The position numbers and the translations under genes are program-made. From the NCBI GenBank assembly GCA_900751685.1, contig CAADSR010000059.1, positions 1-9,913 of the forward strand: 9,913 nucleotides of DNA, in the 5' to 3' direction. This DNA comes from Clostridia bacterium (GTDB lineage Bacteria > Bacillota > Clostridia > UBA1381). Positions 1 to 6,541 of the stretch are shown here, in pieces. Every line of letters begins with the position of its first letter. The first letter of the stretch is position 1. The notes under the pieces are model-generated. The model saw only the letters and a list, made by a program, of their open reading frames with translations, was not told where the DNA came from and made no database searches.

Positions 1-15
1 AGCGGGGGGCATATC

Positions 16-2028
16 ATGAAAAAAATAATTAGTATTATGATTATAGTGGGAGTTTGTTGTATACTTCCAGGCAAATTATTGGTGTATGCAAATAATAGTT
101 CTACAGATATGCAAGCAAAAAAATGGTATTGCGGAGCAGACATCTCTTTGAAAGAGAATGGAACAGGCTTTCAGGATAGTCTTTTATTTGGAATGGATAG
201 GAACGTCTTAAATTCTGATTTATATTCTTCTGAGGATAAAGAGTATCTTGATGCTCCACAGAATTTAACTTATGAACTAGAGGACACGGTGGTACATATC
301 ACATGGGATGCTTCTGAAAACAATGAAATTATTTATAAGATATTTAAAGATGATGAGAGCTGTTATACTACGAAATACAATAGATATACAGATTATGTGC
401 AACCGGACGGACAGACCTATACTATTATTGCATATGATCCAATCAAAAACATCTATTCTCTTCCTTCCCAACCATTACAAATTAATAGTGCTGGTATTGA
501 TATTAGTGTAGTGAATGGTGACTTTGAGAAGACGTTGGGAAATGATCCAGTAAGCGATTGGGATCAGTTTTATCAGGGATATGGGAAAATTGATGCTGCT
601 GAAATATATATTGAAGAACAGGGAAATCAATGTTTAAGTATAAGCGGAACGAATGATTCATTATATTATCAGACGGTTCGTGGCTTAACCCCAGGACGTA
701 CTTATATTTTAAGCGGACGCGTAAAGTCAAAAACGATCATAGTTCCGCCAGAGAATCAAAATGCTACAGGCCAGACCAGTCCTTCCATTGCTGTAATCCT
801 GGTGAATGAAAATGGGGAAACTAGTGATTGGATCTATAATACAGATATGAAGGGAAGCTTTCCAAGGGACTATTTATCTGGATTTGATTGGACAGATCAG
901 GAGGTGGAATTTATAGCGCCATCCTCAGGGACCGTGCATATATGCTGTGCCCTGGGCGATTACTGGGCCAATTATTCGGGACAATTTTTATTTGACGATA
1001 TTAAGCTTATGCCCAAGTTAGTTAATACAATAGAAAGCAAATACATACGGTTTAATTTTACGAATGAAGATTTAAGGGTTATATCAAAACAAGACTTTGA
1101 TTATTGGAGCAATGAGCTTGATAAAGTATATATGCTTTATTGGGACTTGATCGGACAAAAACATAATGAGGAACATAAGTTGTTGCTCAATTCAAATAAA
1201 AGTCTGCCATATTATGGGACAGCAGATATTCCAGGGAATATAATAAACTGGAATGCAGGTTTTATTCATGAAGAGTTTTTACGCATAAAAGATTATAGTT
1301 ATAACTTTGGACTTCTTCATGAAATATCTCATATGTATGATATAGGGGATTGGGCGTGGCATGCTGAAATGGCTGCAAATTTTAAGATGCTTTATGCGCT
1401 ATATGAATTGGAGAAAGAAGATCCCAAGGTATATACATATCGTGAAACCATTAATGAAAGATATAAAAGTAGTTATGAGCAGGTGTATCAGACGGGTATT
1501 TATACAGAGGATGGCTTTACCTATTTACTTTCTAAAGTGGTTGATGAAGTGGGATGGGATGTGTTCAAAACCGTTTATAGAACATATTTAGAGGAAAACA
1601 TCTCTCCTAAAAATGGATTAGAAAAAGTGAATATGTTTTTGTATCTAATACAGAAGGAGGCTAGAACAAAGGCTGGACTTGAAAACTATAATATTGTCAA
1701 TACGATCTCACAATCAGATTTGCAAATCGTGCGTGAATTTGTTAAGGAGGACAATATCTTAACAGATTCGATGATTATTCAGTCGGCAGATTGTGCGAAT
1801 CTAAATATTATTTTTAATACATCTATGAATGATAAGAAATTGGTTGTGTCAGTGTATGATAAAAATGATGAATTAAAGCAGATACTGTTACCACAGCTTG
1901 AGCAGGACGTTTACAATGCCGAACTATATATTGACCCAAAGTTAAATGCAAAACGAATAAAGATTATGGTATGGGATAGTCTTGAGCAGATTCAGCCTCT
2001 GGGAGATTATGAAGAGATTCATTTGTAA
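16..2028 (+). CDS. Secreted M60-like (enhancin-type) zinc metalloprotease with Fn3-like and carbohydrate-binding-like domains
   Basis: A 670-residue exported protein. Residues 1-25 form a signal peptide (MKK, hydrophobic core, cleavage likely after Ala25). Residues about 79-157 look like a fibronectin type III domain. About 165-334 look like a jelly-roll carbohydrate-binding module (opens VVNGDFE, closes LFDDIKL). About 341-545 resemble the M60-like peptidase domain. The catalytic signature is HEISH at 435-439 with a downstream Glu451 in WHAEMAAN, fitting HExxH(x8-24)E: His435 and His439 plus Glu451 would bind zinc and Glu436 would be the base. The C-terminus (WDSLEQIQPL near 653) matches a short module common on clostridial surface enzymes. 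Known family members cleave O-glycosylated mucin-type proteins; that substrate is inferred here. A G-run at 4-9 gives a ribosome binding site, and no sortase motif is visible. Transcription ends before the convergent SLH gene. Confidence 0.85.
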   Translation: MKKIISIMIIVGVCCILPGKLLVYANNSSTDMQAKKWYCGADISLKENGTGFQDSLLFGMDRNVLNSDLYSSEDKEYLDAPQNLTYELEDTVVHITWDASENNEIIYKIFKDDESCYTTKYNRYTDYVQPDGQTYTIIAYDPIKNIYSLPSQPLQINSAGIDISVVNGDFEKTLGNDPVSDWDQFYQGYGKIDAAEIYIEEQGNQCLSISGTNDSLYYQTVRGLTPGRTYILSGRVKSKTIIVPPENQNATGQTSPSIAVILVNENGETSDWIYNTDMKGSFPRDYLSGFDWTDQEVEFIAPSSGTVHICCALGDYWANYSGQFLFDDIKLMPKLVNTIESKYIRFNFTNEDLRVISKQDFDYWSNELDKVYMLYWDLIGQKHNEEHKLLLNSNKSLPYYGTADIPGNIINWNAGFIHEEFLRIKDYSYNFGLLHEISHMYDIGDWAWHAEMAANFKMLYALYELEKEDPKVYTYRETINERYKSSYEQVYQTGIYTEDGFTYLLSKVVDEVGWDVFKTVYRTYLEENISPKNGLEKVNMFLYLIQKEARTKAGLENYNIVNTISQSDLQIVREFVKEDNILTDSMIIQSADCANLNIIFNTSMNDKKLVVSVYDKNDELKQILLPQLEQDVYNAELYIDPKLNAKRIKIMVWDSLEQIQPLGDYEEIHL

Positions 2029-2130
2029 AATTCATAACTTAATTCTAGCAAGTAACTTATATAGTCTTAACTAAATATATTTCCTCATATTTTTTAATTA
2101 CTAATGTCAATTCAATTATCATAGCAAATA

Positions 2131-2177
2131 AAAAACCTCTTGAAAAAGGCATTTAAGCCTAAATTCAAGAGGTTTTT
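2131..2177. terminator. Bidirectional intrinsic terminator between convergent genes
   Basis: A perfect 14-bp inverted repeat (2131-2144 with 2164-2177) is flanked by an A-tract on the left and a T-tract on the right, so it can stop transcription from either side. An inner AGGC/GCCT stem (2147-2150 with 2157-2160) can extend the hairpin. It lies between the stop codons of the metalloprotease (+) and the SLH protein (-). The rest of 2029-2130 is AT-rich with nothing recognisable. Confidence 0.85.
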
Positions 2178-2196
2178 ATGCAATAGTTTTTTTCGC

Positions 2197-2223
2197 GGGG
2201 CTGTTTTGTCACAGCCCCTTTTT
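2197..2223 (+). terminator. Second terminator hairpin, plus-strand polarity
   Basis: GGGGCTGT at 2197-2204 pairs perfectly with ACAGCCCC at 2211-2218 over a 6-base loop, and five T follow on the plus strand. On the minus strand the hairpin is followed by A, not T, so it mainly protects the SLH gene from read-through out of the metalloprotease gene. Confidence 0.75.
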
Positions 2224-2237
2224 GATTATTTTATATT

Positions 2238-4046
2238 CTACAACTCAAAGTCCAGTTGGTTCCGGTCCATTTTCAGGCTTGGATCAACATATCCATTGGA
2301 ATCAAAGGAGTTGGTCCCATAGATCAGCTCTTCATAAGCCCAGTGGCTGTCAATATCGGTAAAGGTCACTGTGACTGGAGTCCCGTCGCTATATTCGAGA
2401 TGGAATCCATTGTCTGCGCTGCGGCCGATGATCCGGTTGAACATTGTCACAAATTCAGCACGGGTCATGGTGTCACCCGGACGGAGAAGGTTATCATTCC
2501 CTTCCAGATAGCCCGCTGTGACCATTGCATCCATGAACTGATAGTATTTGTCGCCCGGCTTCATATCATCATAGCCCAGGTCTGTTCCTGATGGTTGAAG
2601 TCCCAGGACAAAAGAGATCATTTTTGCAATTTCCGCACGGGACGCATCCTGGTTCGGAGATATAAGGCCAGCGTTAGAATTATAAACGCCCAATGAAGTC
2701 ATATACTCTAATGCAGAATAGCGCCAGTCTCCTTCGCCCAAGTCACGGAACGTCGGTGTCGACGGCTTCGTGAATCCATGACGCATATTTTCCTGGTACA
2801 GCACCCGGTTCACCATCGCAGCCGCTTCGCCACGGGTCACCGGCGCGTCAGGAGCCATAATGCTTTGGGTATATCCATAAATATATGCGTAATTCGTTGT
2901 AACCTCGATCGGTTTGGTCGTTACTGGGTTGTCCGGGATCAAGTCCGTATCCGGGGTACCGGCCGGCTCAGTTGTCGGAGCAGCCGTTGGATCTACGGTC
3001 GGGATTGGTGTCGGCTCTGTGGTCGGCGCCGGTGTGCCAGGTGTTACCGGGATATACTCCATATCCTGATAAACTACAGTAGAGTTTCCAAACAGCTCCG
3101 CCCGGTCAGCAATCAATTGTCCCCGTACACGGGCTGCGCCAACCAGATGCACCAAGCCGTCTTCTGCATAGACTTGGCCTAGCACGTTAAACTCTTCTGT
3201 CTTTGCACTGATTTCTCCCTGATAAATCACGTCCTGGTCTGCTACCAGATTTCCCACTACGTTGAATGTTCCTGCAATATTCAAGGAATTTGACAGATAC
3301 AAGTCACCCTCCATACGGAACTGTGCCAGCTCCTGCTGGTTTTCCAAAAGAAGGACTAATTTGTTACCTGTTTTATATTGATAGGTTTCCCAGCCAACAT
3401 TGACACGGCTTGGGTAGTTGAAATTTTTTGCTTTTTCGCCGGTGACTGTCCCGGCTTTAAGACAGACTGTGCCGCCGCCTGTTACCATAACAGCGCCCTT
3501 GTTATAATCGCCGGTGCCGCTAAAATCCACCGTGCCGATCTCGGCATACAGCGTATTGCCTTCAGGAACATCAAACACAAGGTTCCCTGTGCCGGTAAGC
3601 TGTACATTTTCCACTGTGATGTCCTGGCTGATAACCACATCCTCTTTGCCCACGACAATATCTTCTAAGGCCATAAGGGAAGCTGTGTCAAACGCCGGTT
3701 TTTCCGGCTTTGTGAACGTATAGTCCTGATCCGTCAAAACACAATAACGGCTAGGATCTGTCACGCCTACTCCAATGTCATAGGCTGTGATCGAAGCCCC
3801 TTCCTTATAATAGATCTTATTGTCGCCGGAAAGGCAATTCCGGTCCTTTAGGATAATATCACCGCCCAGCGCCAAAACGCTGCCTTTAATGCTGACCGTA
3901 GAACGAACCCCTTCCTCCGCGACCGCAAAACCATTTTTTGCGACAACGGCAAACGAAGAGTTGTCTATATCTGCTGCAAAAGCAGGAGCCGCGACGGATA
4001 AAAGTAATCCAACGGATAATAATAAACTCATTAACTTAGTTTTCAT
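2238..4046 (-). CDS. S-layer homology (SLH) surface protein with beta-rich ectodomain
   Basis: An exported cell-surface protein of 602 residues. The start at 4046 is preferred over an in-frame ATG at 4055, because the AAAGGA ribosome binding site (4056-4061) abuts the upstream ATG but lies 9 bases from this one. A signal peptide is cleaved after AFA (residue 24). Residues about 30-330 are rich in short beta-strand and Gly turns, resembling a polymer-forming/beta-solenoid ectodomain. About 333-380 is a Pro/Thr-rich linker. About 383-602 hold SLH repeats with TRGE (404-407), SRAE (Glu472) and TRAE (Glu531), and a final HWAYEE half-repeat. SLH domains normally bind pyruvylated secondary wall polymers, so wall anchoring is inferred; an adhesin or matrix role is a guess. 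The leader carries a c-di-GMP riboswitch. Base composition is richer in GC than the metalloprotease gene next door. Confidence 0.9.
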   Translation of the reverse strand: MKTKLMSLLLSVGLLLSVAAPAFAADIDNSSFAVVAKNGFAVAEEGVRSTVSIKGSVLALGGDIILKDRNCLSGDNKIYYKEGASITAYDIGVGVTDPSRYCVLTDQDYTFTKPEKPAFDTASLMALEDIVVGKEDVVISQDITVENVQLTGTGNLVFDVPEGNTLYAEIGTVDFSGTGDYNKGAVMVTGGGTVCLKAGTVTGEKAKNFNYPSRVNVGWETYQYKTGNKLVLLLENQQELAQFRMEGDLYLSNSLNIAGTFNVVGNLVADQDVIYQGEISAKTEEFNVLGQVYAEDGLVHLVGAARVRGQLIADRAELFGNSTVVYQDMEYIPVTPGTPAPTTEPTPIPTVDPTAAPTTEPAGTPDTDLIPDNPVTTKPIEVTTNYAYIYGYTQSIMAPDAPVTRGEAAAMVNRVLYQENMRHGFTKPSTPTFRDLGEGDWRYSALEYMTSLGVYNSNAGLISPNQDASRAEIAKMISFVLGLQPSGTDLGYDDMKPGDKYYQFMDAMVTAGYLEGNDNLLRPGDTMTRAEFVTMFNRIIGRSADNGFHLEYSDGTPVTVTFTDIDSHWAYEELIYGTNSFDSNGYVDPSLKMDRNQLDFEL

Positions 4047-4082
4047 AATAATCATTCCTTTCTAAAGCTTCAGAAAAAGGAC

Positions 4083-4140
4083 CAAATGCTAGACGCTCAA
4101 CAGCCGGGTTGGGCTGGAGGGTAAGAGCATCTAGCATTTG
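4083..4140 (-). promoter_or_regulatory. Long leader hairpin just upstream of the SLH gene ribosome binding site
   Basis: An 11-bp perfect repeat (4083-4093 with 4130-4140) continues through a pair that is G·U only in the minus-strand RNA (4094/4129), then 4 more pairs (4095-4098 with 4125-4128). An inner stem CAGCC/GGCTG (4101-4105 with 4112-4116) caps it. In the minus RNA a run of five U starts 5 bases after the stem, so it could also act as a second attenuator. It ends about 20 bases before the ribosome binding site. Confidence 0.6.
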
Positions 4141-4144
4141 AAAT

Positions 4145-4191
4145 CTTATCCAATCCATATTTTATTTAGGGATAAAGGGGGATCGGATAAG
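4145..4191 (-). promoter_or_regulatory. Leader hairpin with 12-bp stem in the SLH gene 5' UTR
   Basis: Positions 4180-4191 pair with 4145-4156 over 12 uninterrupted bp in the minus-strand RNA, including one G·U pair that would be a mismatch in plus-strand RNA. The loop is 23 bases. It lies 4 bases from the hairpin at 4083-4140, so two large hairpins stand in tandem. A smaller perfect hairpin (CCTGTT/AACAGG, 4203-4217) precedes it. No known RNA family was recognised. Confidence 0.55.
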
Positions 4192-4261
4192 GGGAACACA
4201 ATCCTGTTAACAACAGGTTACAAAAGGAAATGCTCAAGGGACACGCAAAACAAAAAGAATC

Positions 4262-4301
4262 AAAAAAGCCGCAAACTTTTCCTCTAAAGAAAAACTTGCG
4301 G
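4262..4301 (-). terminator. Riboswitch expression platform: intrinsic terminator
   Basis: In the minus-strand RNA a 13-bp stem (4289-4301 with 4269-4281, two G·U pairs) with a short loop is followed by C and six U (4262-4267). It starts within the last bases of the c-di-GMP aptamer and lies well upstream of the SLH start codon, the layout of a transcription-terminating riboswitch. Confidence 0.85.
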
Positions 4302-4376
4302 TAACTGGCTGTCATAGCACTGATGCCTTAGACCCTATAGCTTTGCGAAATTACTTTTCAGTAATGTTGCATTTCA
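4300..4376 (-). ncRNA. Cyclic di-GMP-I (GEMM-I) riboswitch aptamer
   Basis: The minus-strand RNA shows the hallmarks of the GEMM-I aptamer. A perfect 6-bp stem is capped by a GAAA tetraloop (4350-4355 with 4360-4365). It is followed by CGCAAAGCUAU, GGGUCUAAGG, AUGACAGCC and the closing GUUACC. The order and spacing match clostridial members that control motility and adhesion genes. It lies directly downstream of a promoter and directly upstream of a terminator, and the next gene is the SLH surface protein. Because the terminator 5' arm overlaps the 3' end of the aptamer, ligand binding may block the terminator (ON switch); that polarity is inference. Confidence 0.93.
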
Positions 4377-4389
4377 CTTTTACAACTTC

Positions 4390-4418
4390 AGTATAGCATA
4401 ATTTTCCTGTGTTGGCAA
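4390..4418 (-). promoter_or_regulatory. Sigma-A promoter of the SLH gene
   Basis: On the minus strand TTGCCA (4413-4418) is separated by 17 bases from TATACT (4390-4395). Transcription would begin near 4383, just upstream of the riboswitch aptamer, giving a leader of about 340 bases before the start codon. Confidence 0.8.
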
Positions 4419-4519
4419 GATTATTTTTTATTTTATACTAAATTTGTCACTATAGCCAATTTGACTGGGGTCAAAACAAAGCATAAATATGCAACATGCA
4501 CACATGGAATAAAATCCTT

Positions 4520-4548
4520 TTGACAATTTCTGTACAAAATAGTATAAT
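4520..4548 (+). promoter_or_regulatory. Consensus sigma-A promoter of the alpha/beta hydrolase gene
   Basis: TTGACA (4520-4525), a 17-base spacer and TATAAT (4543-4548) match the housekeeping consensus at every position. It faces away from the SLH promoter. Between the two -35 elements lies a small dyad, TTTGAC/GTCAAA (4460-4475), which might be an operator; no regulator gene is adjacent. Confidence 0.88.
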
Positions 4549-4590
4549 AGGAACAAACAACAGCACTGGATGAAAAGCGGAGGAAAGCAT

Positions 4591-5490
4591 TTGAGAAGTG
4601 TTCAAAGTATTTTAGTAGAAGGCCTGATGACCGTTGCGGGAAACAAGAAAAAGCGGTTTTCCAATGTTGGCTACCAATATCTAATCCATAAAAAGTACAA
4701 GAAAAATAGCAAGAGCTACCGCATGCCTGTTTTATTGCAGGAGAGTTACCAGGTAGAAGAGCAGTATTTCCGCGGCATGCGGTGCTATATTTTTTCACCG
4801 GAGCAGGAGACGGATTGTATTATTTTGTACCTGCACGGCGGCGGGTATATCGACCAGCCCCTTTTATGGCATTGGCGTTTTTTAAACAAATTGTCAACCA
4901 CAGCAAAGGCAAAGATCGTTGTGCCGATTTATCCCAAATCCCCAAACTACACGTATGAGCAAGTAGTCGAGGCGATCCTTCCGTTATATCAGGACATGGC
5001 TCTGGGGATCGGGCAGGGGAGATTCGTTATCATGGGCGATTCTGCCGGCGGCGGACTGGCGCTGGTTTTGGCGCAGCAAGCCAAAACCCTGGATGTGCCC
5101 CAGGTGAAGGAAATCATATTGATCTCTCCCTGGCTGGATATGAGCATGACCAACCCGGAGATCCCCGCTTATCAGAAATATGACCCGCGCCTTGGCAAAA
5201 CCGGGCTGATCCAGATCGCGCGGCTATATGCCGGAGGGGCAGACCTGAAAAATCCGCTTTTAAGCCCTATTTATGGAGACTGTCACGGCCTTGGCAGGAT
5301 TACACTGTTTATCGGGACCCACGAAATCCTATATCCCGATGCCCAGCGGTTTTACCGCCTGCTGGAAGAGCAGCAGATCCCTGTCCAGTATTTTGAATAC
5401 GAAAAAATGAACCACGATTTTCTGCTAAGCCCCATCCCCGAAGCCGAGCAGGCCATAGAGCAGATCATCTCGACCCTATCAGGCAAATAA
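4591..5490 (+). CDS. Alpha/beta hydrolase, HSL-type esterase/lipase family
   Basis: Encodes a cytosolic carboxylesterase-like enzyme of 299 residues from the proposed TTG start. That start has a GGAGG site at 4579-4583, 7 bases upstream; the in-frame ATG at 4570 has no ribosome binding site near it and would place GGAGG inside the gene. Hallmarks of the hormone-sensitive-lipase group are visible: oxyanion-hole HGGG at 82-85, nucleophile Ser151 in GDSAGG, an SPWLD motif, Asp250 in ILYPDAQ and His275 in MNHDF, completing the catalytic triad. Length is normal for the family. No signal peptide is seen. The natural ester is unknown; acetylated sugars or short-chain acyl esters are possible. It is driven by its own strong promoter and appears monocistronic, with no clear terminator before the AT-rich stretch downstream. 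Confidence 0.88.
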   Translation: MRSVQSILVEGLMTVAGNKKKRFSNVGYQYLIHKKYKKNSKSYRMPVLLQESYQVEEQYFRGMRCYIFSPEQETDCIILYLHGGGYIDQPLLWHWRFLNKLSTTAKAKIVVPIYPKSPNYTYEQVVEAILPLYQDMALGIGQGRFVIMGDSAGGGLALVLAQQAKTLDVPQVKEIILISPWLDMSMTNPEIPAYQKYDPRLGKTGLIQIARLYAGGADLKNPLLSPIYGDCHGLGRITLFIGTHEILYPDAQRFYRLLEEQQIPVQYFEYEKMNHDFLLSPIPEAEQAIEQIISTLSGK

Positions 5491-5649
5491 AAGCTATTTA
5501 CAAATAGGTAATTTTAACTTCTAATATAAATTATTGTATTATTTCTCCTTAGGTAAAGATATTTTTTGTAATATAATTTCCTATGTTTAAGAAAATAAAT
5601 ATAAATAGAACATCACTTAAACTAAGCATGATTAATGGAGATTTTATTG

Positions 5650-6225
5650 ATGAGTAAATATATAACAGCTGTTATTCCATGTAATATAGCGGTAGAACAA
5701 ATAAATAATATTGCTATAATAAATAATTTGATATTTACCCCAATTAATAATAGATTTATTAAAAAACAATTAATGAATAACAACCTACAATATTACTGGG
5801 TAGAATGGATTAATAATAAATATGATACTGCTATAGGAAATTCGAATAAAATAGTGCCATCTATAGAAGAAATAATAAATAGTTTATCCTTTATACCAGA
5901 AATATTAGATGGGTTAAGCGAAAATTTTATTAAGGAAATGAAAGAAGAAGAGCTTGAAGAACAGCATATTGCAAAAGAAAGTCTAGAAAACTGGACAAGA
6001 TTTTTACGTACATTCTTGTCTGAAAGTCCCCAAAATGAAATTGGCCTAATACTACATTGTTACCAGGGTCTTGTAGAAAATGAGAAAGCCGAAATAAGTA
6101 AAATCATTAAAATAAATATAACTAATTTAGAACAACTTTATATGCCTAATAATATGCAAGAGGATGTTTTATATTTGTTTTCATACTCTTCCATAGATAC
6201 TTTATCTAAGGAGTATAATAAATAA
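5650..6225 (+). CDS. Hypothetical protein in AT-rich stretch
   Basis: An orphan of 191 residues that I do not recognise. The ATG at 5650 is chosen because GGAG at 5637-5640 lies 9 bases upstream; an in-frame ATG at 5635 overlaps that site. No signal peptide or clear membrane segment is visible. The N-terminal half is rich in Asn and Ile. The middle (about 85-120) is strongly charged and probably helical (KEMKEEELEEQH). An LRTFLSESPQNE region follows, and the C-terminal part is again helical. Codon use is extreme AT, unlike the hydrolase before it and the PhzF-like gene after it, which suggests transfer. A small soluble immunity-type or phage-derived protein would fit in size and composition, but nothing in the sequence proves it. 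The only promoter candidate is a TATAAT at 5572-5577 without a convincing -35. Confidence 0.7.
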   Translation: MSKYITAVIPCNIAVEQINNIAIINNLIFTPINNRFIKKQLMNNNLQYYWVEWINNKYDTAIGNSNKIVPSIEEIINSLSFIPEILDGLSENFIKEMKEEELEEQHIAKESLENWTRFLRTFLSESPQNEIGLILHCYQGLVENEKAEISKIIKINITNLEQLYMPNNMQEDVLYLFSYSSIDTLSKEYNK

Positions 6226-6394
6226 AAATTTAGGTTTTATGATAAATTTAATAAGAGGCTATAGACATTACTCAATTTTATGCAGAATTATACAAATTAG
6301 TAATCTGAATTATTTTTTATAATTCCTATACATTAATTAGTTGTGAAATTGCAATAAAGATTAATATTTATACAAAAAGCCGCTTGTTATATTC
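6226..6394. other. AT-rich intergenic stretch with no recognisable gene
   Basis: Between the orphan gene and the promoter at 6395 I see no credible reading frame on either strand and no strong hairpin. A weak AT-only repeat (AAATTTA/TAAATTT) follows the orphan's stop codon but lacks GC pairs, so it is not called a terminator. Confidence 0.5.
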
Positions 6395-6422
6395 TTGACA
6401 AATGAATTAGATATGATATAAT
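6395..6422 (+). promoter_or_regulatory. Sigma-A promoter of the PhzF-like operon
   Basis: TTGACA (6395-6400), a 16-base spacer and TATAAT (6417-6422). Transcription would start around 6429 and run through an attenuator-like leader of about 110 bases to the GTG start at 6542. Confidence 0.85.
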
Positions 6423-6449
6423 GAAATTAGTAAAAAATCGTAATAAACC

Positions 6450-6509
6450 ACGGTTTTTCGTACCTTTTCTATTTGAAGCCGTCCATTTCCGGGCGGTTCT
6501 TTGTTTTTT
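6450..6509 (+). promoter_or_regulatory. Attenuator: terminator with competing antiterminator ahead of the PhzF-like gene
   Basis: A GC-rich hairpin (6475-6484 with 6491-6499, one bulged G) followed by TTTGTTTTTT at 6500-6509 is an intrinsic terminator lying between promoter and gene. Its 5' arm (6475-6482) can instead pair with 6450-6457 over 8 bp with two G·U pairs, giving a mutually exclusive antiterminator. The gene is thus likely controlled by premature termination. The signal is unknown; no riboswitch class or T-box was recognised. Confidence 0.7.
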
Positions 6510-6541
6510 CAGGAAAATAGCTATAACAAGGGAGTTTTTTT

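Noticed and set aside
2778..3182. 134-codon plus-strand frame within the SLH gene
   Set aside because: It is antisense to the Pro/Thr linker and SLH region, has Cys/Arg-rich low-quality sequence and no ribosome binding site.
4047..4055. Upstream ATG of the SLH gene (adds MII)
   Set aside because: The ribosome binding site directly abuts this ATG with no spacing; the ATG at 4046 is placed normally.
4433..4798. 121-codon minus-strand frame over the hydrolase promoter and 5' end
   Set aside because: It is antisense to a well-supported gene and its promoter, and shows no family resemblance.
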